From: Pseudomonadota bacterium
GTDB lineage: Bacteria > Myxococcota_A > UBA796 > CAJQPC01
Reading direction: 5' to 3'
Assembly (NCBI GenBank): GCA_024228935.1
Contig: JAAESX010000210.1
Coordinates: 124,001 to 188,000, forward strand
DNA: 64,000 nucleotides
A model generated the notes under the pieces. That model was not told where the DNA came from. It saw nothing but the letters and a program-made list of their open reading frames with translations, and made no database searches. Position numbers and translations under genes: made by a program. Numbering within the stretch: the stretch's first letter is position 1; every line of letters begins with the position of its first letter. Positions 41,175-48,682 of this stretch are shown here, piece after piece.

Positions 41175-42086
41175 CTACTTGCCGAAGAGGCCCTTGGCCT
41201 TCTTCTTCGCGTCGTCGGCCTTCTTCTTGGCCGCTTCCGCTTCCTTCTTCGCCTTGTCGGCCTCGGCCTTCACCTTGTCGGCTTCGGCCTTCGCCTTGTC
41301 CTCGGCGGCCTTCTTCTGGGCCTCGGCCTCGGCAGCTGCCGCAGCGGCCTCGGCCTTGGCGTCGTCGGCGGCCTTCGCGGCGTCGGCCTTGGCCGAGCTC
41401 ACGGCCTTGGTCGCGCTGCCCTTGGCGTCACCGACGGCCTTGGTCGCGCTGCCCTTGGCGTCGCCGAGCGCCGCGGCGCCCGCACCGGCTGCACCGGACG
41501 TCAGCCCGGCGGCTCCGCCACCCAGCGCACCACCGAGGGCGCCCTCAGCGAGGTCACCGGCGAGGCCTTCGGCCGGCATCGCCTTGGCCTTCCCACGCTT
41601 CTTCGTGCCCTTGGACTGACCGGCGAACGCCGCGCCCAGCTTCGGGGTCTCGCCCGGCTCGGGGGCCTTCTTGGGCAGGCCGGCGGCCGAGCGACGGCCC
41701 TCGGCCGCCTTGGCGAGGATGGCCTTGGGATCGCCGCCCTTCTCGGCGACGCTCTCCTCCATCTTCTTCACGACGTCGGGGTTCGCGCGGGCCTGGACGG
41801 CCAGCTCGGCGCCGACGAACTGCCCGAGCGCGGGGTTGTCGCCCGACGCGGCCAGCTCGGCCATCGCCTCGAGCGCGCGGGCGAGCTTGGCGTCGGTCTC
41901 GTTCTGCTCGGCGGTCGCGGCCACACCGTGGCTGAGCTCGACGCACGTCGCGATGACGATGAGGCCGCTGAAGATGTAGCCCCACTTGGCGGGCGCGTTC
42001 TTGTCGCGCTCCATCCAGACGCCCAGGATTCCGGCCAGACCGGCGACGAGGACACCTGCGAAGGTGACGAAGAGTCCGATGTCCAT
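41175..42086 (-). CDS. Membrane protein with Ala/Lys-rich coiled-coil tail
   Basis: A 303-residue protein. Two membrane segments occupy residues about 4-24 and 36-54, separated by WMERDKNAPAKW. The middle is Gly/Ala-rich (GALGGALGGGAAGLTSG) with a tandem unit GDAKGSATKAV. The last 100 residues are a highly charged Ala/Lys/Glu helix (KAEADKVKAEADKAKKEAE), TolA-like in composition. It overlaps nothing but lies 3 bp behind the gene at 42090, whose N terminus it resembles (LGVWMERDK versus LGLWIGRDK). Function unknown; the tail could span the periplasm or reach into the cytoplasm. Confidence 0.65.
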   Translation of the reverse strand: MDIGLFVTFAGVLVAGLAGILGVWMERDKNAPAKWGYIFSGLIVIATCVELSHGVAATAEQNETDAKLARALEAMAELAASGDNPALGQFVGAELAVQARANPDVVKKMEESVAEKGGDPKAILAKAAEGRRSAAGLPKKAPEPGETPKLGAAFAGQSKGTKKRGKAKAMPAEGLAGDLAEGALGGALGGGAAGLTSGAAGAGAAALGDAKGSATKAVGDAKGSATKAVSSAKADAAKAADDAKAEAAAAAAEAEAQKKAAEDKAKAEADKVKAEADKAKKEAEAAKKKADDAKKKAKGLFGK

Positions 42087-42089
42087 GAT

Positions 42090-42482
42090 CTACTCCTCCT
42101 CGAGGGTGGTGGCGGGGACCTCTTCGGTCGGGACGGCAGTGTCCTCGACCGGCTCGGGCTCCGGAATGGTCACGGTGACGCCGCTCTCGGCCTCGATCAG
42201 CGCGGCGAGCTCCTCGTCCCCGGACGCGATGGCGATCTCGGTCACCATCGTCATCATGTTGTCGAGGTCCGCCTTCTTCTTGTGCATCTCGACGGCGTCG
42301 AGGAACGACTGGAAGACGCCGACGCCGACGGCGGACGTGATGAGGACGGTCATGGCGACGGCGAACCCGATGGGACGGGACTTGTCGCGACCGATCCAGA
42401 GACCGAGGACGGCGGCCAGGCCGCCGAGTGAGAGGGCACCCATCGATGTGACGAGGCCAGCTGACCAGATGGAAGGATCCAT
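42090..42482 (-). CDS. Small membrane protein, paralogue of the following gene
   Basis: A 130-residue protein with two membrane segments (GLVTSMGALSLGGLAAVLGL and IGFAVAMTVLITSAVGVGVF) joined by WIGRDKSRP, then a soluble acidic tail (ESGVTVTIPEPEPVEDTAVP). The two-segment hairpin and the RDK loop match the gene at 41175, suggesting a tandem duplication with diverged tails. Middle gene of a probable three-gene operon (43347 to 41175). Function unknown. Confidence 0.65.
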   Translation of the reverse strand: MDPSIWSAGLVTSMGALSLGGLAAVLGLWIGRDKSRPIGFAVAMTVLITSAVGVGVFQSFLDAVEMHKKKADLDNMMTMVTEIAIASGDEELAALIEAESGVTVTIPEPEPVEDTAVPTEEVPATTLEEE

Positions 42483-42546
42483 GTTCGCTCCGTGGAAGTC
42501 GGCGAGCTAACGTCCGATTGGCCGAGTGGCGAACCGCAAGCCCGTG

Positions 42547-43347
42547 TCAGTCGTCGAAGCCTTCCGCCTCGGGCAGCGTCGGGTCGCAGAACTGGATGTA
42601 CCAGCCGCGCTTGGTGAAGCGGCTGTCCTCGTTCAGCGGCTCGGCGTAGAGCGGCAGCGTGGCCTTCCGGTCCTCCTGCTGGTGCAGGATGGGGGTCGAC
42701 TGGTAGCTGTCGACGCACTCCATGAACCGGTCCTTGAAGTCGCCGGCCAGCGCCTCGTCGACCGCGCCCTGGCACTTGTCCAGGCGGCCGGGCGTTCCCC
42801 AGCCACAGATCGAGACCTTGCTCTCGGCGACGAACGTGGTCCACAGGTTGACCTGCGACTCCTCGCGGAAGTGCTCGGCCCGCTGCTTCTGCTTCTCGGT
42901 CTCCTTGATCTGCTTCTCGAGCGCGATCACGGTCGTCTTGAGCGCGGACATGGCCTCGTCCCGATCCTCGATGGCCGAGTCCAGATCGAGCTTGAGCGTC
43001 TCGATCTCGGCCTCCATCTCCTTCCACTTCTTCGAGGCGACGGCGCGGCGAGCCTCGTCCTTCTCGTCCTGGGCCTTCATCGTCGTGAGCTCGGCTTCGC
43101 GGGCGTCGAGCTTCGCCTGGAGCTCCAGGACCTTGGAGTGCGCGTCCTCGACCTTCTGCCGCTCGGGCTCGATCTGGTCGTCGCAGAATGCGAGCAGCTC
43201 CTCCTCGGTGAGCTCCTGCTTGATGATCAGGGGCTCGGTCACGATCTTCTCGACCGGATCCATGAGCAGGGTCGCCAGGCCGTACCCGAGACCGCCTCCG
43301 ACAACGAGGGCGCCCAGGCCGATGGGGAGGCTGTTCATGAGGCTCAT
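42547..43347 (-). CDS. Membrane-anchored coiled-coil protein
   Basis: A 266-residue protein. One N-terminal membrane segment (IGLGALVVGGGLGYGLATLL) is followed by a long coiled coil (about residues 50-165; EAMSALKTTVIALEKQIKET) and a C-terminal domain with four cysteines (VSICGWGTPGRLDKCQGAVD, RFMECVDSYQ, YIQFCDP), which may form disulfides outside the membrane. First gene of the three-gene membrane cluster. A TAGGCT hexamer lies 22 nt upstream on the minus strand. No family recognised. Confidence 0.65.
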   Translation of the reverse strand: MSLMNSLPIGLGALVVGGGLGYGLATLLMDPVEKIVTEPLIIKQELTEEELLAFCDDQIEPERQKVEDAHSKVLELQAKLDAREAELTTMKAQDEKDEARRAVASKKWKEMEAEIETLKLDLDSAIEDRDEAMSALKTTVIALEKQIKETEKQKQRAEHFREESQVNLWTTFVAESKVSICGWGTPGRLDKCQGAVDEALAGDFKDRFMECVDSYQSTPILHQQEDRKATLPLYAEPLNEDSRFTKRGWYIQFCDPTLPEAEGFDD

Positions 43348-43369
43348 GTGGTCTCCGCGGTGCGGCGGA

Positions 43370-43375
43370 AGCCTA
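43370..43375 (-). promoter_or_regulatory. Putative -10 element of the membrane-protein trio (TAGGCT)
   Basis: TAGGCT on the minus strand, 22 nt before the ATG at 43347. It lies in the 30-bp gap after the kinase/ATPase gene, so the trio may have its own promoter. Confidence 0.4.
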
Positions 43376-43377
43376 AG

Positions 43378-45507
43378 TCATCTGGCGAGCTTTTTCATGG
43401 CGATGGACGCGAGCTCGGCGTTGGCGTCATCTCCCAGGGCCTTCCACTGGGATCGAGCGATCACGAGCGCCTCCCATGCTCGTCGCTCCTGGCCCTTGGC
43501 GGCGGCGATCTCGCCGGCCATGAATGCGGGCCAGGCGACGTCCTTCTCGATCATGCCGCTGGCGGTCACGAGCTCGAGCCCGCGGCGGATGTGCTGGTCC
43601 CAGGCGGCCCAGTCCTGGCGCTCGGCGGCGCCCGGCAGCAGCAGGAGATGCACGGCGCCCTGGTACGTCGACCTTCCCTGGCGCTCGAACGACGCGAGGC
43701 ACTTCTGCAGGTCGTCTTCGGCCTCGACGAACCGGCCGCGGGCGATGCGGACCAGGCAGGTGTTCAGACGGACCACGATGGCGATGCCGCTGCGGGCCTG
43801 CGTGTGGAGCTCGAGCGCCTTGGCGTAGAGAGGCTCGGCCAGGTCCAGCTCCCCGAGCGTGCGAGCGAGCTCGGCGAGGCCGTTGAGGCTGTCCGCCATC
43901 CAGCCGATGTTGTCGATGCGCCGGTGGTGCTCGAGGCTCTCGTCGAAGCTGGCGCGGGCGCCGTCCAGGTCGCCCATCTGCCAGAGCACGGCGCCGACGC
44001 CCAGGAGGCACGTCCCGATGCCGCGATCGAAGCCGAGCGTTCGGAAGCGGGCCAGCGCGTCCTCGATGCGGACGAGAGCCCGCGGCAGGTCCCGCTGGAT
44101 ACGGGCGATGTTGCCCAGCAGCTCGATGGCGCGGGCGTGGATGACGGGCCAGGCGTAGCGCTCGGCGCGGACCTCGAGCTCGGTGGCCAGGCGGAGCGAC
44201 TCCTCGTACCGGCCGACGTAGCGGCACACCATCGCGCGCAGGAAGCCAGCGTGGCCGCGGGCGGGGTGCTCGGGCGGGGCGTTGGCGTGGTCGAGGGTCT
44301 CCTCGAGCAGGCGCAGGAGCTCGAGGGCCTTCAGGAACTCGCTGTTCGCCCGGCAGGCGCGGGCCGCCTCGAGCAGCGGGTCGATGGCGTCGTGCCAGGC
44401 GCCCGCCGCCAGGTAGTACTGGCCGATGCGCTCCTGGGCTGGACGGGCGTCGGGGTAGAGCTCCTCGAGCGCAGCAGCGCAGGCGAGGTGGTAGTCGGCG
44501 AGCCGTCCGCCCTCGCGCGCTCGTCGCACCAGCGACTCGTGCAGCAGGCTGTGCTCGAAGCGCCAGGCCGAGCCTTCGCCCTGGGCGTCGTGCGAGAGCA
44601 AGCCCGCGTCGACGAGGCGCGACAGGGTCTCGGGCCTCACCAGGTGACCGACCTGCCAGCAGGCCGTCCGCCACTCGGTCTCCTCGGCCTGTCGTCCCAG
44701 GACCGCGGCGAGCTCGAGCGCCCGCCAGGCCCCGCCGTCGTCCCCGAGGACCCGGTCCAGGCGGTCCAGGAACAGGTCGTGGAGGCCGTCGGGCAGGGCG
44801 TCCTCGGCACCCTCGGCCAGGACGAGGCCGCCCCGCGTCCGGACGAGCTGGCCCCGAGCGAGCCAGTCTCCGACGAGCTGGACGGCGAACAACGGGGTGC
44901 CCCCTGCGCGGTCGAGGACCCGAGCAGCCAGCTTCGGCTCGAGGCCGAGCACGCGCCGCGCGAGGTCGACCTGCTCCTCCTGGGTCAGGGGGCCGAGGGG
45001 GAGCTTGCCCGAGCGGCTGTTCTGGCCGAGCCGTTCCAGGGCCTCGAGCGCGAGCGGGTGGGCGTCGCGGGCCTCGCCGCGCTCGGTCAGTAGTACGAGC
45101 ACCGAGGCCCCCTGGTCCGAGCGGAGCAGCGTCTCGATGCACCCGAGCGTGTCGGCACCCCACTGCACGTCGTCGATCCAGAGGATCAGGGGCCGGACCT
45201 GCGATCGGGCTCGCAGCACCCGCTGCACGAGCTGGTAGCTCTGGGCGGGGCTGCCGGTGCTGCGTCGCTCGCCGTCTCCCGAGGCGGCCGCAACGAGGTC
45301 GGCGACGGCCTCCCAGTCCTCGGCGTCGCGGAGCCCCAGGCTCTTGAGCCCGGTCCGCGCCCGGTCGAGGATGCTCGGGCGAGCCAGGCCCTGACACCGG
45401 AACATCCGCGCCAGCAGGCCGCCGATCCCGTCCATGGGCGCCGGGATGTCGTTGTGCGTGGCCCGCAGGACGGTCGCCGCGCCGAGCTCGTGCGCTCGCT
45501 CGCACAT
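43378..45507 (-). CDS. Intact 3' open frame of the disrupted kinase-ATPase (ATPase and TPR part)
   Basis: The longest uninterrupted part of the gene described above, 709 codons from an internal ATG. The frame actually continues upstream to the 45684 lesion and includes the Walker A lysine, which this ATG leaves out. It contains the ATPase Walker B (ILWIDDVQWGADTLGCIE), a winged-helix-like region and about eight TPR units (GIGTCLLGVGAVLWQMGDLD, DGARASFDESLEHHRRIDN). If the lesions are real, this fragment would be made only by internal initiation. Confidence 0.55.
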   Translation of the reverse strand: MCERAHELGAATVLRATHNDIPAPMDGIGGLLARMFRCQGLARPSILDRARTGLKSLGLRDAEDWEAVADLVAAASGDGERRSTGSPAQSYQLVQRVLRARSQVRPLILWIDDVQWGADTLGCIETLLRSDQGASVLVLLTERGEARDAHPLALEALERLGQNSRSGKLPLGPLTQEEQVDLARRVLGLEPKLAARVLDRAGGTPLFAVQLVGDWLARGQLVRTRGGLVLAEGAEDALPDGLHDLFLDRLDRVLGDDGGAWRALELAAVLGRQAEETEWRTACWQVGHLVRPETLSRLVDAGLLSHDAQGEGSAWRFEHSLLHESLVRRAREGGRLADYHLACAAALEELYPDARPAQERIGQYYLAAGAWHDAIDPLLEAARACRANSEFLKALELLRLLEETLDHANAPPEHPARGHAGFLRAMVCRYVGRYEESLRLATELEVRAERYAWPVIHARAIELLGNIARIQRDLPRALVRIEDALARFRTLGFDRGIGTCLLGVGAVLWQMGDLDGARASFDESLEHHRRIDNIGWMADSLNGLAELARTLGELDLAEPLYAKALELHTQARSGIAIVVRLNTCLVRIARGRFVEAEDDLQKCLASFERQGRSTYQGAVHLLLLPGAAERQDWAAWDQHIRRGLELVTASGMIEKDVAWPAFMAGEIAAAKGQERRAWEALVIARSQWKALGDDANAELASIAMKKLAR

Positions 45508-46167
45508 CCAGCGTGCCAGCCGCCGCTTGCCGACGCCCGCAGGTCCCTCGACGTCGATGACCCGGACCGTCCCGGTGTCCTTCGCCTCGCGCAGCGCGGT
45601 CCAGATGGCGTCCCGCTCGGACTCGCGCCCGACGAACGGCGCGGGTCGCAGGGCGTGGAGGCCGGCGCCGACGCCGATCAGGTGGGGGAGCCTCCTCGCG
45701 TCGCCGCCAGCTCTCGGGGATGGGCGGGCCTCCCCGGGTGTCGATGCTCATCTCCTCGAGCTGCTCGTCGAGCAGCGGCTCGACCAGGTCGGCCAGTGTG
45801 TGGGAGTGCGTGATCGAGGGGGGCAGCAGCGCCACGGGCTCCTCGTCGAGCGAGGTGGGCAGCGCGTCCTCGTACTCCAGCTGCTCGAGGGCCCAGGCGG
45901 CGTCGGCCGCTCGTCGGAAGCGCTTGCTCGGGCGCTTCTGCATCAGGCGGTCGACCCAGGCGTCGAAGCCGGGCGGCAGCGGCAGTTGGCGGCCGATGGG
46001 GTGCGGCTCCTGCTCGAGGTGCGCCAGCTTCCACCCGTGGAAGTCGTCCGCGGCGAAGGGTAGGCGTCCGGTCACGAGCTCGTACGCCAGCACGCCCATC
46101 GCGTAGAGGTCGGTCCACGGTCCGAAGTCACGCCAAGCTCCCCGGAACTGCTCGGGTGCCATGAGCT

Positions 46168-46180
46168 GGGGGGGGGGGGG
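46168..46180. repeat. G13 mononucleotide tract (C13 in the gene)
   Basis: Thirteen consecutive G on the + strand, inside the activation-loop region of the kinase gene. Twelve would keep the kinase in frame. This is the longest homopolymer in the window. Confidence 0.9.
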
Positions 46181-46753
46181 CGCTGATGCGGCGACTGCCG
46201 GTCGCGGCCTCGACGGGGTGCGCCAGGCCGAAGTCGGCCAGCTTCAGTCCCGGGCGCAGGTCTTTCGGCCCGCAGATCAGGATGTTCGCGGGCTTCAGGT
46301 CTCGGTGGACCACGCCGCGCGCATGGGCGTGGGCCAGGGCGTCGAGGAGCGCGCGCAGGATGGCTCGGATGCGGCTCCAGGGCTGGGGCCGAACCAGGTG
46401 CGCCAGGGTGCCGGCGCCCGCGAGCTCCATCGCGAGCCAGCTCGAGCCCTCGACCAGGCGCCCTTCGCTGTCCTTGCTCGCCTGCCAGTCGATCTGGCCG
46501 TAGTCGTGGACGTGCGCGATGCACGGGTGCTCGAGCGAGGCCATCGCGCGGACCTCGTTGTCGAACATGGCGCGGAACCGGGCGCCGCGGGCCTTCTCGG
46601 TCGTCATGACCTTCACGGCGACCGGGACGCCATGCAGGACGTCCACGCCGCGTCAGACGTCGGCCATGCCGCCGGAGCCGATGACGCTGCGGAGCTCGAA
46701 GTGCCCCAGACGGATGCGCGATGTCGCCACGGCCTGCGACGTTAGCAGCGGAG

Positions 46754-47176
46754 GTGCCCGATCACGACGCCCTCGACTACCTGGCCTACGGCTCGAACCT
46801 GGACGCGTTGCAGATGGCCTCGCGCTGTCCGGGCTCCGAGCTGCTCGGGATCGAGCGGCTCGACGGGTGGGCTCCGTGGTTCGGTGGCCCGTCGAAGCTG
46901 CGCGGTGGTGGCGTCCTGAGCCTGCGGGAACGGGACGGACACGTGCTCGTCGGGCGGTACCGGCTCACCCCGGAGCACCTGGTCACGCTCGACCGGTACG
47001 AGGGCCACCCGCACTTCTACGAGCGCGTCGAGCTGCGCGGAGCCTGGATCTACCTGCTCGGATCGCACGTGGGCGAGCTGGCGCCCAGGCCGGAGTACCT
47101 GGCGCTGGTGCGCTCGGCCTGGGTCGAGATCGGCGCCGACGTCACGGCACTGGAAGCGGCCGCGCAAGGCTCATAG
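46754..47176 (+). CDS. Gamma-glutamylcyclotransferase-like protein
   Basis: A 140-residue protein of the GGCT fold, which cyclises gamma-glutamyl groups to 5-oxoproline. The family signature YLAYGSNLDALQMASRCPG is at the N terminus and the catalytic acid lies in TLDRYEGHPHFYERVEL. The GTG at 46754 is preferred because family members begin a few residues before YxAYGSNL; an ATG at 46721 in the same frame would overlap the start of the divergent kinase gene by 10 bp. Monocistronic or cotranscribed with the M20 peptidase 27 bp downstream. Confidence 0.82.
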   Translation: MPDHDALDYLAYGSNLDALQMASRCPGSELLGIERLDGWAPWFGGPSKLRGGGVLSLRERDGHVLVGRYRLTPEHLVTLDRYEGHPHFYERVELRGAWIYLLGSHVGELAPRPEYLALVRSAWVEIGADVTALEAAAQGS

Positions 47177-47203
47177 AGGAGGACCACACCCCGGAGGTCC
47201 CCC

Positions 47204-48607
47204 GTGTCCAGCCCGTCCAGCGATGCCGTCGCCGCCCTTGCCGACAGCCGCTTCCAGCAGACTGTCGAGCGCCTGTCCGGCTACCTGACCTACCCCGCGA
47301 TCTCGTGCGACTCGGCGCACTTCGACGATGTCCGGGCTCTCGCCGCGAAGATCCGGGACGACCTCGAGGCGCTGGGCATGGACCGCGCTCGGGTCTGCGA
47401 GCTGCCCGACGCCCTTCCGATGGTCGCCGCCGAGTGGCTCCACGCCGGGGCGGACAAGCCCACGGTGCTCATCTACGGACACCTGGACCTGCAGCCGGTG
47501 AAGGGCGAGCCCTGGGTCACCGACCCGCACGTCGCCGTCGAACAGGACGGCCGGCTGTACGCCCGCGGGAGCGCCGACGACATGGGCGGCTGGGTCAGCC
47601 ATCTGGCCGCGGTGCAGGCCTGGCTCGAGGTGCACGGCTCGCTGCCCGTGAACCTGAAGCTCGTGATCGAGGGCGAGGAGGAGATCGGCTCGCCGAACCT
47701 CGAGCGGTTCATGGACGCCTACCCGGACGTCTTCGCCAGCGACGTGATGATCCTGACCGACTGCGAGAACCCCTCCACCGAGCTCCCCGGCCTGACCGTC
47801 TCGCTGCGCGGGCTCACCGAGGTGGAGCTGGTCTGCGAGGCGCTGTCGTCCGACGGCCACTCGGGGCTGTGGGGCAACATGGTCCCGGACGTCTCGACGG
47901 CGCTGTGCGCGCTCATCGCCCGGCTGGTGGACGCCGACGGCCGGCCCACGTTCGGCCGCATGGAGGTGCCCGCGGACTGGGCCGAGGCAAGCTGGAAGGT
48001 GCCGCTGAACGACGCGGTCATCCACGACGGCGCCCACATTCTGCCGGACGTGAAGCCGCTGCCCCACCAGGGTCGGTCCCCGGCTGAGTGGATGTGGCGC
48101 CAGCCGGCGCTCACGGTCGTCGCGACCACGCTCCCGCGCCCCGAGCACAAGAAGAACGCGCTGCGCACCCGCGCCAGCGCCACGCTGTCCATCCGGGTGG
48201 CTCCGGGCCAGACCACCGACGAGCTGCTGTCCGAGCTGACCGAGATCGTGACGACCGATCCGCCGGGCGGGGTCCGCGTCACCGTCGAGCGCGAAGGCTG
48301 GGACGGCCAGGGCTGGCTGTACACGCCGAAGGGCCCCGCGTTCGAGGCCGCCGATCGAGCCTACCGCAAGGCCTGGGGCCACGAGCTGGTCCAGGTCGGC
48401 GTGGGAGGCAGCATCCCGTTCGTCGCCATCTTCGGCGAGCGCTTCGGCGATCTGCCGCTGATCCTGAACGGCGTGATGGACCCGAAGACCACGGCGCACG
48501 GGCCGAATGAGTCGATGCACCTGGGGGTCTTCCGGAAGACCATCGCTGCGAACGTGCACCTGTACGCCGAGCTCGGGGACACGCCGGGGCTCATTCGGGG
48601 CGACTGA
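47204..48607 (+). CDS. M20 family metallopeptidase (dipeptidase-like)
   Basis: A 467-residue cytosolic metallopeptidase of the ArgE/DapE/CNDP group. The dizinc ligands and catalytic acids are visible: GHLDLQPV (His and Asp), ARGSADDMGG, EGEEEIGSPN, LTDCENP and the C-terminal HGPNESMHLG. The dimerisation domain includes SSDGHSGLWGNMV. Length and motif set fit dipeptidase/CNDP-like enzymes. Start GTG at 47204 has GGAGG 7 nt upstream. It follows the GGCT gene, and together they suggest gamma-glutamyl peptide or glutathione breakdown; this pairing is only contextual. Confidence 0.9.
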   Translation: MSSPSSDAVAALADSRFQQTVERLSGYLTYPAISCDSAHFDDVRALAAKIRDDLEALGMDRARVCELPDALPMVAAEWLHAGADKPTVLIYGHLDLQPVKGEPWVTDPHVAVEQDGRLYARGSADDMGGWVSHLAAVQAWLEVHGSLPVNLKLVIEGEEEIGSPNLERFMDAYPDVFASDVMILTDCENPSTELPGLTVSLRGLTEVELVCEALSSDGHSGLWGNMVPDVSTALCALIARLVDADGRPTFGRMEVPADWAEASWKVPLNDAVIHDGAHILPDVKPLPHQGRSPAEWMWRQPALTVVATTLPRPEHKKNALRTRASATLSIRVAPGQTTDELLSELTEIVTTDPPGGVRVTVEREGWDGQGWLYTPKGPAFEAADRAYRKAWGHELVQVGVGGSIPFVAIFGERFGDLPLILNGVMDPKTTAHGPNESMHLGVFRKTIAANVHLYAELGDTPGLIRGD

Positions 48608-48654
48608 GTCCAGAAACCCTGTCACGGGGCCGCGCGAGGCGGCGTAGGCGGTGG

Positions 48655-48660
48655 TAGAAT
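48655..48660 (+). promoter_or_regulatory. Putative -10 element of the VWA lipoprotein gene (TAGAAT)
   Basis: TAGAAT ends 22 nt before the ATG at 48683. It is in the 75-bp gap after the M20 peptidase gene. Confidence 0.4.
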
Positions 48661-48682
48661 CCGGCCCGTTCGAGGTGCGTCT

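Larger units (their letters stand above)
43378..46730 (-). pseudogene. Ser/Thr kinase-ATPase-TPR regulator, disrupted by a stop and two frameshifts
   Basis: One long gene can be reconstructed from the GTG at 46730. Kinase lobe: ELRSVIGSGGMADV, then an in-frame TGA (46653-46655) where a Trp codon would be normal, then RGVDVLHGVPVAVKVM, GVVHRDLKPANIL and LADFGLAHP. A G13 tract (46168-46180) shifts the frame; with 12 the sequence continues QLMAPEQFRGAW and WTDLYAMGVLAYELVTGRLP. A second shift lies at a G5 tract (45684-45688); removing one base joins to HLIGVGAGLHALRPAPFVGR and a STAND/AAA ATPase (Walker A VEGPAGVGKRRLARW, Walker B LILWIDDVQWG) and TPR repeats. Corrected length is 1117 codons, an exact multiple of three. 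Such kinase-ATPase-TPR proteins are typical signalling proteins of myxobacteria. True decay or sequence error cannot be separated here. Confidence 0.7.

Noticed and set aside
46653..46655. TGA read as tryptophan (alternative genetic code)
   Set aside because: TGA is the normal stop of many clear genes in the window (for example sucB and purB), so a code change is excluded; the site is a mutation or an error.
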